This document shows positions 1 through 7,007 of a DNA stretch of 8,958 nt, piece by piece (position 1 is the stretch's first letter; each line of letters starts with the position of its first letter). The position numbers were made by a program, and so were the translations under genes. A model generated the notes under the pieces. The model was not told the origin of the DNA. It made no database searches and worked only from the letters and a program-made list of their open reading frames with translations. The stretch spans positions 1-8,958 of the forward strand of contig CALIFM010000075.1 in assembly GCA_938021685.1 (NCBI GenBank), read 5' to 3'. The stretch is from an uncultured Gammaproteobacteria bacterium (lineage in GTDB: Bacteria > Pseudomonadota > Gammaproteobacteria > Arenicellales > Poriferihabitantaceae).

Positions 1-1
1 T

Positions 2-82
2 GTTAATTATTTTTCCTCAGCTATATTATTTATTCTAGGGGCTTACTTAGTATGGAAAGCTGTGAAAAATTTAATTGCATAG
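2..82 (+). CDS. C-terminal tail of a putative membrane protein (5' end outside window)
   Basis: In the frame starting at base 2 the plus strand reads 26 sense codons and then TAG. The peptide contains a hydrophobic stretch, FILGAYLVWKAVKNL, which reads like a last transmembrane helix followed by a short, positively charged end, as in many small transporters. Several exporter families end this way, but 26 residues are too few to name one. The gene would be convergent with the DUF2853 gene, and the hairpin at 117-131 lies 34 nt past its stop, where a terminator for it would be expected. The evidence is the open frame, the helix-like composition and the convergent layout. A chance open frame of this length is possible. 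Confidence 0.5.
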   Translation, partial: VNYFSSAILFILGAYLVWKAVKNLIA

Positions 83-109
83 GCCTACGGCTTACAACAA
101 AATAGACAT

Positions 110-136
110 AAAAAAAGCCCTCATAGAGGGCCTTTT
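110..136 (-). terminator. Rho-independent terminator, probably bidirectional
   Basis: A perfect 6-bp inverted repeat, GCCCTC (117-122) and GAGGGC (126-131), encloses a 3-nt ATA loop. On the minus strand the stem is followed by seven Ts (complement of 110-116), a classical intrinsic terminator 26 nt past the stop of the DUF2853 gene. On the plus strand the stem is followed by CTTTT (132-136), a weaker tail that could end the convergent plus-strand gene whose stop is at 80-82. Flanking A and T tracts (112-115 with 133-136) can extend the stem past one mismatch. Confidence 0.88.
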
Positions 137-156
137 ATCAAACTTGTGAGCTATGT

Positions 157-489
157 TTATTTAAACACGTGCTGCATACCTGCTTCGTGCGCCAGCAAGT
201 AATAAAATGTCATGCGGCTTTTTTGATTAGTGCCTTTCATTTTGTCGCAGACGGCAGCAATCATGGCATCCATACGATCATCACTATCGGTGCAACCCAA
301 TTTCTTTTTAAGGAAATTCTTTTTAACAGTTTCTAGCTCATTTACGTCACCGCAAGCCACCAAACGAGTGTCGGCTTTGCTCATTACCAATCGGTAGCTT
401 TTCAACATATTGGCAACCATGCCTTCGTCTACACTGCCGTTATGTTTTTTAATGTCGTCACAACATTTTTGCATCATTTCTGTTGCCAT
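157..489 (-). CDS. DUF2853 family protein, function unknown
   Basis: This is a 110-residue soluble, mostly helical protein without a signal peptide or membrane segment. I recognise the DUF2853 family from the central pattern ADTRLVACGDVNELETVKKN (residues 39-58), followed by FLKKKLG (59-65), AAVCDKMKG (78-86) and a terminal FYYLLAHEAG block (95-104) ending near VFK. The length is about that of a complete family member. No molecular function is known to me for the family. It is rich in Cys (9, 10, 46, 66, 81) and Met (about 10 percent). The start ATG at 489 has a good ribosome binding site, GGAGAG (494-499), four bases upstream. It follows ddl by 91 nt on the same strand and is closed by the terminator at 110-136, so it may be transcribed from its own promoter, from ddl, or from both. 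The family call is from memory of the motif and was not searched. Confidence 0.82.
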   Translation of the reverse strand: MATEMMQKCCDDIKKHNGSVDEGMVANMLKSYRLVMSKADTRLVACGDVNELETVKKNFLKKKLGCTDSDDRMDAMIAAVCDKMKGTNQKSRMTFYYLLAHEAGMQHVFK

Positions 490-580
490 GTTTCTCTCCG
501 AGTTTAAGTTAAATTTAATTTAGGGTGTTCAAGTCGCTGCGTTCGAACCTCTAACTATGCCTAAAATCGCACATAAGCGG
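490..580 (-). promoter_or_regulatory. Spacer between ddl and the DUF2853 gene: RBS, possible promoter
   Basis: Read on the minus strand, this 91-nt spacer has an AT-rich part (503-524) directly upstream of the GGAGAG ribosome binding site (494-499). A TTGAAC hexamer at 527-532 could be a -35 box, but no good -10 lies at the expected 16-18 nt, so a sigma-70 promoter is possible rather than shown. There is no terminator-like hairpin with a T run behind ddl. An 8-bp palindrome, GTTCGAAC, lies at 541-548. Confidence 0.3.
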
Positions 581-1681
581 CTATACGGAACGCCTAAGCT
601 TTTTCTTGATTAAATGCCGTTCATCAGCAAGTTTTACGAGTTTATCTATTAACTCGCCATAAGGCAAGCCACTTGCGGCCCATAATTTAGGATACATGCT
701 AATCGGGGTAAAACCCGGCATGGTGTTAATTTCATTCAACCACACTTCGCCTGTTTGCCTTGAAACAAAAAAATCTACCCGCGATAAGCCTTGACCTTCA
801 ATGGCTTGGAACGCTTTTATCGAAAGCTTACGCACTTTCTCGCTGGACTGCTTTGGGATGTCTGCCGGGATATGTGCGCTGGAAACATCCGAAATATATT
901 TTGCCTCATAATCATAAAATTCCGCGCCGGCGTCAATTTCACCGACTATCGAAGCCTTTGGATCTTCGTTACCCAACACCGCACATTCAACTTCAGCGCA
1001 GCCTTCAAAAGATGCTTCCACCAACACATTGCTATCAAACTGCATCGCTAAATCAATCGCAGCTTGCAATTGCTTAGTGTCATGCGCCTTGGAGATGCCC
1101 ACGCTAGAGCCCATGCTGGCAGGCTTGATAAACATAGGGAATGCTAATGTTTCTAGCGACGCATTTAGTACTGCCTGCTTGTCACATGACCAGTGTTGTA
1201 AGTTAATCAGCACATGCTGTGCTTGTGGTATGTTTGCTTCGGTAAACAATTTTTTCGCCAACACCTTGTCCATGCCATTGGCGGAAGCCGCCACAGGGCA
1301 GCCCACATAAGCGATGTCAGCCAGTTCTAGCAAACCCTGAACCGCGCCGTCTTCGCCATAAGTACCGTGCAGCACGGGGAATACTACGTCGATATGCGGC
1401 AAATTGATGCCGTCCTTAAGCTCATCAAGGGCTAGCAAGCGACCAGCTTCGGCTAAATCCAATGCCACGCACACGCCTGCGCCTTCTTTCACTTTACCGC
1501 CTTCGATCAAGCTTTCAAATTCGCTGCCCGGTGCCCACTGCCATTGGCCTGATTCGCTGATGCCAATCAACGCGATCTGATATTTACTTGAGTCAATAGC
1601 TGCTAGCACCGAACGTGCTGAAATAACTGAAACAGCATGCTCGCAAGAACGGCCGCCAAATAACAGAGCGAGGCTTTTCAT
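581..1681 (-). CDS. ddl: D-alanine--D-alanine ligase (DdlA type)
   Basis: This cytoplasmic ATP-grasp enzyme joins two D-alanines, using ATP, to make the dipeptide added to UDP-MurNAc-tripeptide in peptidoglycan synthesis. It is 366 residues long, close to E. coli DdlA (364). In order, I see LFGGRSCEH (7-15) with the catalytic Glu at 14, HGTYGEDG (105-112), MDK (137-139), the ATP-site FIKP (184-187), the Ser loop SMGSSVG (189-195), and the omega-loop FYDYEAKY (255-262), whose last Tyr marks D-Ala rather than D-lactate specificity. RVD (301-303) and NEIN (316-319) hold the Mg ligands. Two deviations stand out. Ala16 replaces the usual acidic residue in the EHEVS-type motif. GCAEVE (227-232) has one residue more than DdlA GREIE. 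An in-frame TAA lies 9 nt upstream of the ATG at 1681, which supports this start. The SD AGGAG (1694-1698) is unusually far away, at 12 nt. The gene follows nuoN by 87 nt with no visible terminator between them. Confidence 0.95.
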   Translation of the reverse strand: MKSLALLFGGRSCEHAVSVISARSVLAAIDSSKYQIALIGISESGQWQWAPGSEFESLIEGGKVKEGAGVCVALDLAEAGRLLALDELKDGINLPHIDVVFPVLHGTYGEDGAVQGLLELADIAYVGCPVAASANGMDKVLAKKLFTEANIPQAQHVLINLQHWSCDKQAVLNASLETLAFPMFIKPASMGSSVGISKAHDTKQLQAAIDLAMQFDSNVLVEASFEGCAEVECAVLGNEDPKASIVGEIDAGAEFYDYEAKYISDVSSAHIPADIPKQSSEKVRKLSIKAFQAIEGQGLSRVDFFVSRQTGEVWLNEINTMPGFTPISMYPKLWAASGLPYGELIDKLVKLADERHLIKKKLRRSV

Positions 1682-1768
1682 CCTAATGATTTACTCCTAG
1701 TAGTTGGAGTGAAATTGATTGGCAGTTTAGGCTCATGCAGCAAGTCTATCACGCACTGCACCAAACTC
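1682..1768 (-). promoter_or_regulatory. nuoN-ddl spacer with hairpin over the ddl ribosome binding site
   Basis: On the minus strand, an inverted repeat ACTCC (1706-1710) and GGAGT (1693-1697) with an 8-nt loop places the likely ddl Shine-Dalgarno AGGAG (1694-1698) in the 3' arm. The stem is only 5 bp, so its stability is modest. No T run follows any hairpin in the spacer, so I see no terminator for the nuo operon here, and no convincing promoter for ddl either. Confidence 0.35.
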
Positions 1769-3214
1769 TTACTGAATAACGCTGCGGGTAAGATCGATTA
1801 GTGAGCCGATCCACGGCAAAACTAAAATCAGCGCTAAGACGTTTAGCACCAACAACCAACGAATAGCTGTGTGATTTTGTGCAGGAATCAAAACTTCCAT
1901 CTCAGGTTCGTCAAAATACATGGTCTTAATCACACGTAAGTAATAGTAAGCACCGATCACTGCCAACAACACTGCAACGATTGCTAGCCATGTTAGATTA
2001 GACTGCATTAGTGCATTGATCACCGACATTTTCGCCCAAAAGCCTGCAAACGGTGGAATACCTGCCATCGAGAACATCAACACTAGCATCAAGAAAGCCA
2101 TCAAAGGCTCGCGCGCACCCAAGCCTTTGAAGTCAGCCATGCGCTCTGATTCTGTAGTTTTAGTCGTGCGTAATAAAATCAGCCCGAACACAGCGACGCT
2201 CATCACCGCGTAGATCAGCACATAAAACAAAGAAGCACTGTATCCCATATTATTGCCACTAATGATGCCTAATAAGAAAAAGCCCATATGTGAAATGGTC
2301 GAGTACGCCAGCATACGCTTAATGTTGCGCTGCGCAATGGCCACGATATTACCCACTGCAATTGATAACACCGCCAAAATAATCAGCATGTCTTGCCAGT
2401 TTTCAAATTGCGGTGCGAGGCCGTCCACTAAAATACGCATCAGCATTGCAAAAGCGGCAATTTTCGGTGCCGCACCTAAATATGCTGTCACTGAGGTTGG
2501 TGAACCTTGATAGACATCGGGCACCCACATATGAAAAGGCACAGCGCCCAACTTAAAGGCCAAGCCAACCACTACCAATACTACCGCTAAGATAGCACCT
2601 AAGTGACTTAAGCCATGCCCTGCCACGGCCGCCTTAACATCACTGATGTGCAAGGAACCACTTAGGCCATACAACAAAGAGATTGCATAAAGTAAAATAG
2701 CCGATGCCAGCGCGCCAAGAATAAAGTATTTAATCGCTGCCTCTGAGGCCACCCGCGAATCTCGGTAAAACGCCACCATGGCATACAGGCTTAAAGAGAA
2801 CAGCTCCAAACCCATATATAAGGTAAGCATGTGGCTGGCCGAAGTCATCAGCATCATGCCAACTACGCCGAACAAGCCCAAAACATAGAATTCGGTTTTA
2901 AAATAGCCGCGTTCGCTGTTATAGCGCGCACCATAAATGAACACCAAAGCAGTGATCAGTACAATGGCAATTTTGACCACAACTGCCATTGGGTCCTGCA
3001 CGAAGGTGGAATTGAAGCCAAGGCGCGCACCTGTTTGGTAATCGCCAATCAGCATTATAGCGGTCAGCAGCAAAGTGCTAACACTTGCAATGTACGGCAT
3101 CAAATTGGGGCAACAGCTTTTGTCGTACAAACGATAAAGCAGAATTAAGCAGGCCATGCCCGAGACAAACAACTCTGGCAATGCCAGCATTAAATTGAAG
3201 TTTTCAGGCATCAT
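1769..3214 (-). CDS. nuoN: NADH-quinone oxidoreductase subunit N
   Basis: This is the antiporter-like proton-pump subunit of complex I nearest the quinone-site end of the membrane arm (mitochondrial ND2 homologue). It has 481 residues, against 485 in E. coli, and is hydrophobic throughout, consistent with about 14 membrane helices. The Glu of the TM5 motif LYMGLELFSLSLYAMV is residue 137. The broken-helix Lys of FKLGAVPFHMWVPDVYQG is residue 221. The channel Lys of AAPKIAAF is residue 251, and GIPPFAGFWAK ends in Lys395, so the proton path looks intact. The start ATG (3214-3212) overlaps the nuoM stop as ATGA. A second ATG follows at once, so the protein may begin at either Met. No strong SD is visible, which fits translation coupled to nuoM. 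It is the last nuo gene. Confidence 0.98.
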   Translation of the reverse strand: MMPENFNLMLALPELFVSGMACLILLYRLYDKSCCPNLMPYIASVSTLLLTAIMLIGDYQTGARLGFNSTFVQDPMAVVVKIAIVLITALVFIYGARYNSERGYFKTEFYVLGLFGVVGMMLMTSASHMLTLYMGLELFSLSLYAMVAFYRDSRVASEAAIKYFILGALASAILLYAISLLYGLSGSLHISDVKAAVAGHGLSHLGAILAVVLVVVGLAFKLGAVPFHMWVPDVYQGSPTSVTAYLGAAPKIAAFAMLMRILVDGLAPQFENWQDMLIILAVLSIAVGNIVAIAQRNIKRMLAYSTISHMGFFLLGIISGNNMGYSASLFYVLIYAVMSVAVFGLILLRTTKTTESERMADFKGLGAREPLMAFLMLVLMFSMAGIPPFAGFWAKMSVINALMQSNLTWLAIVAVLLAVIGAYYYLRVIKTMYFDEPEMEVLIPAQNHTAIRWLLVLNVLALILVLPWIGSLIDLTRSVIQ

Positions 3215-4689
3215 AGTTTGGACACCGCAACATGGCTGAGTAAGTTTTCAAGGGTGGTGCGCATCACGTCCAGCAACGGATTAGGCCACACGCCAACGGC
3301 AATGGTGAAGACAGCCAAAATGCTCATAAACAGCATTTCATGGCTACTTAAATCCACCAAGGTTTTCACGTCTTCATTTTTGATCGGACCAAACATCACT
3401 CGCTTTACCATCCATAAGGTGTAGGCTGCGCCTAGCACCAAGGTTAATGCCGCAAGAGTGGCCACCCAAGCATTAAACTGAAAGGCACCTAAGATCACCA
3501 AAAACTCGCCCACGAAGCCTGAAGTGCCTGGCAAGCCAGCGTTGGCCATGGCAAACAGCACTGCAAAAAATGCAAACTTGGGCATCACCGTGGCCACGCC
3601 GCCGTAGGTGGCAATATCGCGCGAATGCAAGCGATCGTACAACACCCCCACCACCAAGAACATCGCACCTGAAATAAAGCCATGCGAAATCATTTGCACC
3701 ATTGCGCCTTCAAGTGCAGTTTGATTAAAAACGAAAAAACCTAAGGTGACAAAACCCATATGCGAGATCGATGAATAAGCAATCAGCTTTTTCATGTCGC
3801 CTTGCACCAAGGCTACGTAGGCAATGTAGATCACTGCAATCAGCGACAACGCAATCACATAGCCCGCCAAAGCATGGCTTGCGTCAGGTGTAATCGGCAA
3901 ATTAAAGCGCAAGAAGCCATAACCGCCCATTTTAAGCATGATCGCAGCCAAGATGACCGAGCCCCCTGTTGGTGCTTCCACATGCGCATCGGGCAGCCAA
4001 GTGTGCACTGGCACCATCGGCACCTTCACCGCAAAAGCCATGAAGAAAGCGAGGAAAATCCACTTTTGCACACCCATTGGCATCGCCAATGCATGGTAAT
4101 CACTGATCGCAAAGGAACCGCCTGATTTATTATATAAGTACAACAAGGCCACCAGCATTAGCAAAGAGCCGAGCAAGGTGTACAAGAAAAACTTGATGGT
4201 AGCGTATATACGATTCGGGCCACCCCATATACCGATGATTAAGAACATCGGAATCAGCATCACTTCCCAGAACAAATAGAACAGCATCGCGTCTTGCGCG
4301 GCAAACACGCCGATCATCACCCCTTCCATCATTAAGAAAGCTGCGAAATATTGCGCAACACGCGTTTTAATTACCTCCCAACCAGCAATCACTACAATCA
4401 CCGTAAGCAAAGTAGTCAACACAATCAGCGGCATCGATATGCCATCCACCCCAAGGTGGTAATTAATGTTAAACGCTTTAATCCACTGTGCTTTTTCTTC
4501 AAACTGCATCGCGGCAGTCTGCTTGTCAAAGCCTGTCCACAAGCGCAAGCTAAGTACAAACATCACTAGAGACAACATCAAGCTAGCAGTGCGTGCTGCG
4601 CCCTCTTGGCCTTGCTTAGAAAACAGCAAAATACCTGCGCCGCCAATGATCGGCAACCAAATTAAGATACTGAGTAAATACGCGCTCAT
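3211..4689 (-). CDS. nuoM: NADH-quinone oxidoreductase subunit M
   Basis: This is the middle antiporter-like proton-pump subunit of complex I (ND4 homologue), in the inner membrane between NuoN and NuoL. It has 492 residues, slightly shorter than the 509 of E. coli. Family landmarks are LGVDGISMPLI (79-89), FYLFWEVMLIPMFLIIGIWG (137-156) with the essential Glu142, FAVKVPMVPVHTWLPDAHVE (219-238) with Lys222, AAIMLKMGGYG (248-258) with Lys253, and GFVGEF (391-396) with Glu395. These match the Glu144, Lys234, Lys265 and Glu407 positions known in E. coli. The ATG at 4689 has a GAGG ribosome binding site 7 nt upstream. A 43-nt gap separates it from nuoL, the largest gap between nuo genes here, and its stop overlaps nuoN as ATGA. 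Confidence 0.98.
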   Translation of the reverse strand: MSAYLLSILIWLPIIGGAGILLFSKQGQEGAARTASLMLSLVMFVLSLRLWTGFDKQTAAMQFEEKAQWIKAFNINYHLGVDGISMPLIVLTTLLTVIVVIAGWEVIKTRVAQYFAAFLMMEGVMIGVFAAQDAMLFYLFWEVMLIPMFLIIGIWGGPNRIYATIKFFLYTLLGSLLMLVALLYLYNKSGGSFAISDYHALAMPMGVQKWIFLAFFMAFAVKVPMVPVHTWLPDAHVEAPTGGSVILAAIMLKMGGYGFLRFNLPITPDASHALAGYVIALSLIAVIYIAYVALVQGDMKKLIAYSSISHMGFVTLGFFVFNQTALEGAMVQMISHGFISGAMFLVVGVLYDRLHSRDIATYGGVATVMPKFAFFAVLFAMANAGLPGTSGFVGEFLVILGAFQFNAWVATLAALTLVLGAAYTLWMVKRVMFGPIKNEDVKTLVDLSSHEMLFMSILAVFTIAVGVWPNPLLDVMRTTLENLLSHVAVSKL

Positions 4690-4718
4690 TGTGCAACCTC
4701 AGTGCGAGATTTCGCCAT
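4686..4718 (-). other. Ten-codon ORF in the nuoL-nuoM gap, joined to nuoM by ATGA
   Basis: In the gap between nuoL and nuoM, an ATG at 4718 opens a frame encoding MAKSRTEVAQ. Its TGA stop overlaps the nuoM start as ATGA. No good Shine-Dalgarno precedes it, and it is not in frame with nuoL. It could help ribosomes pass from nuoL to nuoM by termination-reinitiation, but such a short frame can easily arise by chance. Confidence 0.2.
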
Positions 4719-4719
4719 A

Positions 4720-4737
4720 GTTAAGGTTAGGGTTACG
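4720..4737. repeat. Three tandem GTTANG hexamers across the nuoL stop
   Basis: The plus strand reads GTTAAG, GTTAGG, GTTACG in direct succession, covering the end of nuoL (stop at 4733-4735) and the start of the nuoL-nuoM gap. The repeat is plain in the sequence, but it is short and imperfect, and no function can be assigned. Confidence 0.4.
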
Positions 4738-6697
4738 CCCATATCGCCCACCCAATTAATGCAACCAAGCCAATGATCATGGCGAAGGCATAATGATAGA
4801 CAAAGCCCGACTGCCACTGGCGCAGCCATGTGGACAAGCCGCCGATCACGCGCGCACTGCCATTCACAATACCGCCGTCGATCAAGCCTGAGTCAATGTA
4901 GCGCGACAAACCCTTACCCAAACTGACTGAGCCATCAGCGAAAATTTTCTGGAAAACGTTGTCCACCCAATACTTATTCTCAAGCATACGGGTAATCGGC
5001 GCAAAGCGCTGCGCAATCTTCGCTGGCACACTGGGGTTAATTAAATAGCAATAAACTGCAAAACCAATGCCCGCCAGCGCCAACCAAAATGGCGGCGTCA
5101 CAAAAGCATGCAACACCGTGTTACCGATCAGCCCCATACCGCTGCCGTGCAAGACTTCAGCCACTTGGGCAACGGTATCATGCTGAGCAAGTACAGTAAT
5201 CGAACTACCGAAATAATTGCCCTTAAGTACCGGCTCAAAAAACAGCCAGCCAGCAATAACCGATGGAATGGCTAGCAAAATAAGCGGCCATGTCACCACC
5301 CCTGGTGATTCCTTCAAGCCGTGTTGCATGTGTTCGTCCGCACGGTTTTTACCGTGAAAGGTCATGAACATCAAACGAAACGAATAGAACGCTGTCACAA
5401 ATACACCTAGCAATACCGCATAGTAAGCATAGGTTGCACCGAACAAATCGCTAGCATGCACTGATTCAATAATCATGTCTTTAGAGAAAAACCCAGCGAA
5501 CGGCGGAATACCTGCCAGTGCCAGTGAACCAATAAACATGGTGATATAAGTAATCGGCATAATGGCCTTTAGGCCCCCCATCTTGCGCATGTCTTGCTCG
5601 TGGTGCATCGCGATGATGACCGAGCCTGCGCCCAAGAATAATAAAGCCTTAAAAAATGCATGCGTGCCTAAGTGAAAAATCGCTATTTCATAAGCAGACG
5701 CGCCCAATGCTACGGTCATATAACCGAGCTGCGACAAAGTTGAGTAAGCCACCACACGCTTGATGTCGTTCTGCACCAAGCCAATCAAAGCCATAAAAAT
5801 CGCAGTAGTGGCACCGATAATCAAAATCGCTGACAAGGCTACTTCTGATAATTCATACAACGGTGACATACGCGCCACCATAAAGATGCCCGCCGTTACC
5901 ATGGTGGCAGCATGGATCAGTGCCGAAATCGGCGTAGGCCCTTCCATTGAATCAGGTAACCACACATGCAATGGCACTTGCGCCGACTTGCCCATCGCAC
6001 CTACAAACAGCAGCAAGCAAATCACGGTTAGCCACTTAACTTCGCCAAACGGCGTTTGTGCCAATGCCCCTTGTGCATTCGGTGCTTGTGCAAACACAGT
6101 CGCATAATCCAGCGAACCAAACAGATACAACACACCAGCAATACCAAGCAGAAACCCAAAGTCACCTACACGATTCACCAAGAAAGCTTTCATGTTGGCA
6201 AACACTGCCGTCTCTTTAGTGTGCCAAAAGCCGATCAATAGATACGATACCAAGCCCACTGCTTCCCAGCCAAAGAACAACTGCAAGAAGTTGTTGGACA
6301 TCACCAGCATTAGCATGGCGAAGGTGAACAAAGAAATAAAGGCGAAAAACCGCTGATAAGCAGGGTCTTCGTGCATATAGCCAATGGTGTAAATATGCAC
6401 CATCAGGGAGACAAAGGTGACCACAACCATCATAGTGGCACTGAGTTCGTCGATTAAGAAGCCAACGTCAAACGACACGCCCCCACTAAGACCCCATGTG
6501 TACAGCGCACCATTATAAATGTTACCTGCCTGCACGTCTTTGTAGACTAACACCGACAGAATAAACGCACCCAACACCATCAAAATGGTCATCCAATGTG
6601 CGCCTTTACGGCCTACAATGTGACCCAAAAAGCCTGCCACAATCGCGCCGAACAGACACAGCAGCGGGGTCAATAAATAAATGGTCGTCATCTCCAC
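4733..6697 (-). CDS. nuoL: NADH-quinone oxidoreductase subunit L
   Basis: This is the distal antiporter-like proton-pump subunit of complex I (ND5 homologue). It has 654 residues, longer than the 613 of E. coli; part of the excess seems to lie in the linker around residues 445-530. I see the pump motifs FFGWEAVGLVSYLLIGFW (141-158) with Glu145, MGKSAQVPLHVWLPDSMEG (235-253) with Lys237, SALIHAATMVTAG (258-270) with His262, HAFFKALLFLGAGS (346-359) with Lys350, and GIPPFAGFFSKD (396-407) with Lys406. The C-terminal part (from about 572, LENKYWVDNVF) fits the long lateral helix and final anchor helix that strap NuoM and NuoN. The start is the GTG at 6697, because an AAAGGG site in the last codons of nuoK lies about 8 nt before it. 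The ATG at 6691 has its purine-rich bases directly against it, with no spacer. The gap to nuoK is 4 nt. Confidence 0.98.
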   Translation of the reverse strand: MEMTTIYLLTPLLCLFGAIVAGFLGHIVGRKGAHWMTILMVLGAFILSVLVYKDVQAGNIYNGALYTWGLSGGVSFDVGFLIDELSATMMVVVTFVSLMVHIYTIGYMHEDPAYQRFFAFISLFTFAMLMLVMSNNFLQLFFGWEAVGLVSYLLIGFWHTKETAVFANMKAFLVNRVGDFGFLLGIAGVLYLFGSLDYATVFAQAPNAQGALAQTPFGEVKWLTVICLLLFVGAMGKSAQVPLHVWLPDSMEGPTPISALIHAATMVTAGIFMVARMSPLYELSEVALSAILIIGATTAIFMALIGLVQNDIKRVVAYSTLSQLGYMTVALGASAYEIAIFHLGTHAFFKALLFLGAGSVIIAMHHEQDMRKMGGLKAIMPITYITMFIGSLALAGIPPFAGFFSKDMIIESVHASDLFGATYAYYAVLLGVFVTAFYSFRLMFMTFHGKNRADEHMQHGLKESPGVVTWPLILLAIPSVIAGWLFFEPVLKGNYFGSSITVLAQHDTVAQVAEVLHGSGMGLIGNTVLHAFVTPPFWLALAGIGFAVYCYLINPSVPAKIAQRFAPITRMLENKYWVDNVFQKIFADGSVSLGKGLSRYIDSGLIDGGIVNGSARVIGGLSTWLRQWQSGFVYHYAFAMIIGLVALIGWAIWA

Positions 6698-6701
6698 GCG
6701 C

Positions 6702-7007
6702 TTAGCCCTTTAATGAGTCAAGATCGGTGACATTAATCGTCTGCCGATTTCTAAATAACACAATCAAAATCGCTAGGCCAATGGCTGCCTCAGCTGCTGC
6801 AACAGTGAGAATAAAAAACACGAACACTTGACCGCCCAGATCACCCAAGAAATGCGAGAAGGCCACAAAGTTGATGTTCACCGCTAGCAGCAATAGCTCG
6901 ATCGACATCAAGATGATCAACAAATTTTTGCGATTCAAAAAGATACCGATGATGCTTAGCGCAAATAATACTGCACTTAAGGCTAAATAATGGCTTAAAG
7001 GGATCAT
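6702..7007 (-). CDS. nuoK: NADH-quinone oxidoreductase subunit K
   Basis: This small membrane subunit of complex I (ND4L homologue) has three membrane helices over 101 residues, against 100 in E. coli. The two buried glutamates that carry protons between the quinone-site part and the pumps are present: Glu37 in LMSIELLLLAVN and Glu73 in VAAAEAAIGLAI, equal to E. coli Glu36 and Glu72. The ATG at 7007 overlaps the nuoJ stop as ATGA, and an AGAGG ribosome binding site sits 6 nt upstream inside nuoJ. Its own last codons carry the ribosome binding site of nuoL. Confidence 0.98.
   Translation of the reverse strand: MIPLSHYLALSAVLFALSIIGIFLNRKNLLIILMSIELLLLAVNINFVAFSHFLGDLGGQVFVFFILTVAAAEAAIGLAILIVLFRNRQTINVTDLDSLKG

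Noticed and set aside
541..548. GTTCGAAC palindrome resembling a tRNA T-loop (possible tRNA fragment or integration site)
   Set aside because: The flanks do not pair as a T-stem on either strand and no other tRNA arms are present, so it is an isolated 8-bp palindrome.
760..1310. Plus-strand open frames of 86-105 codons antisense to ddl
   Set aside because: They lack family motifs and lie fully inside a well-supported ligase gene, so they are shadow frames.
1726..1760. Possible nuo operon terminator after nuoN (TGCAG and CTGCA arms)
   Set aside because: The stem is 5 bp with a loop of about 15 nt and no T run follows, so it does not meet the pattern of an intrinsic terminator.
4720..4737. 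Telomere-like GTTANG tandem hexamers
   Set aside because: Three imperfect copies partly within coding sequence are too few to mean anything; listed only as a visible repeat.
5760..6241. Plus-strand frames of 61-115 codons antisense to nuoL
   Set aside because: They mirror the codons of a conserved membrane protein and show no recognisable domain or ribosome binding site.
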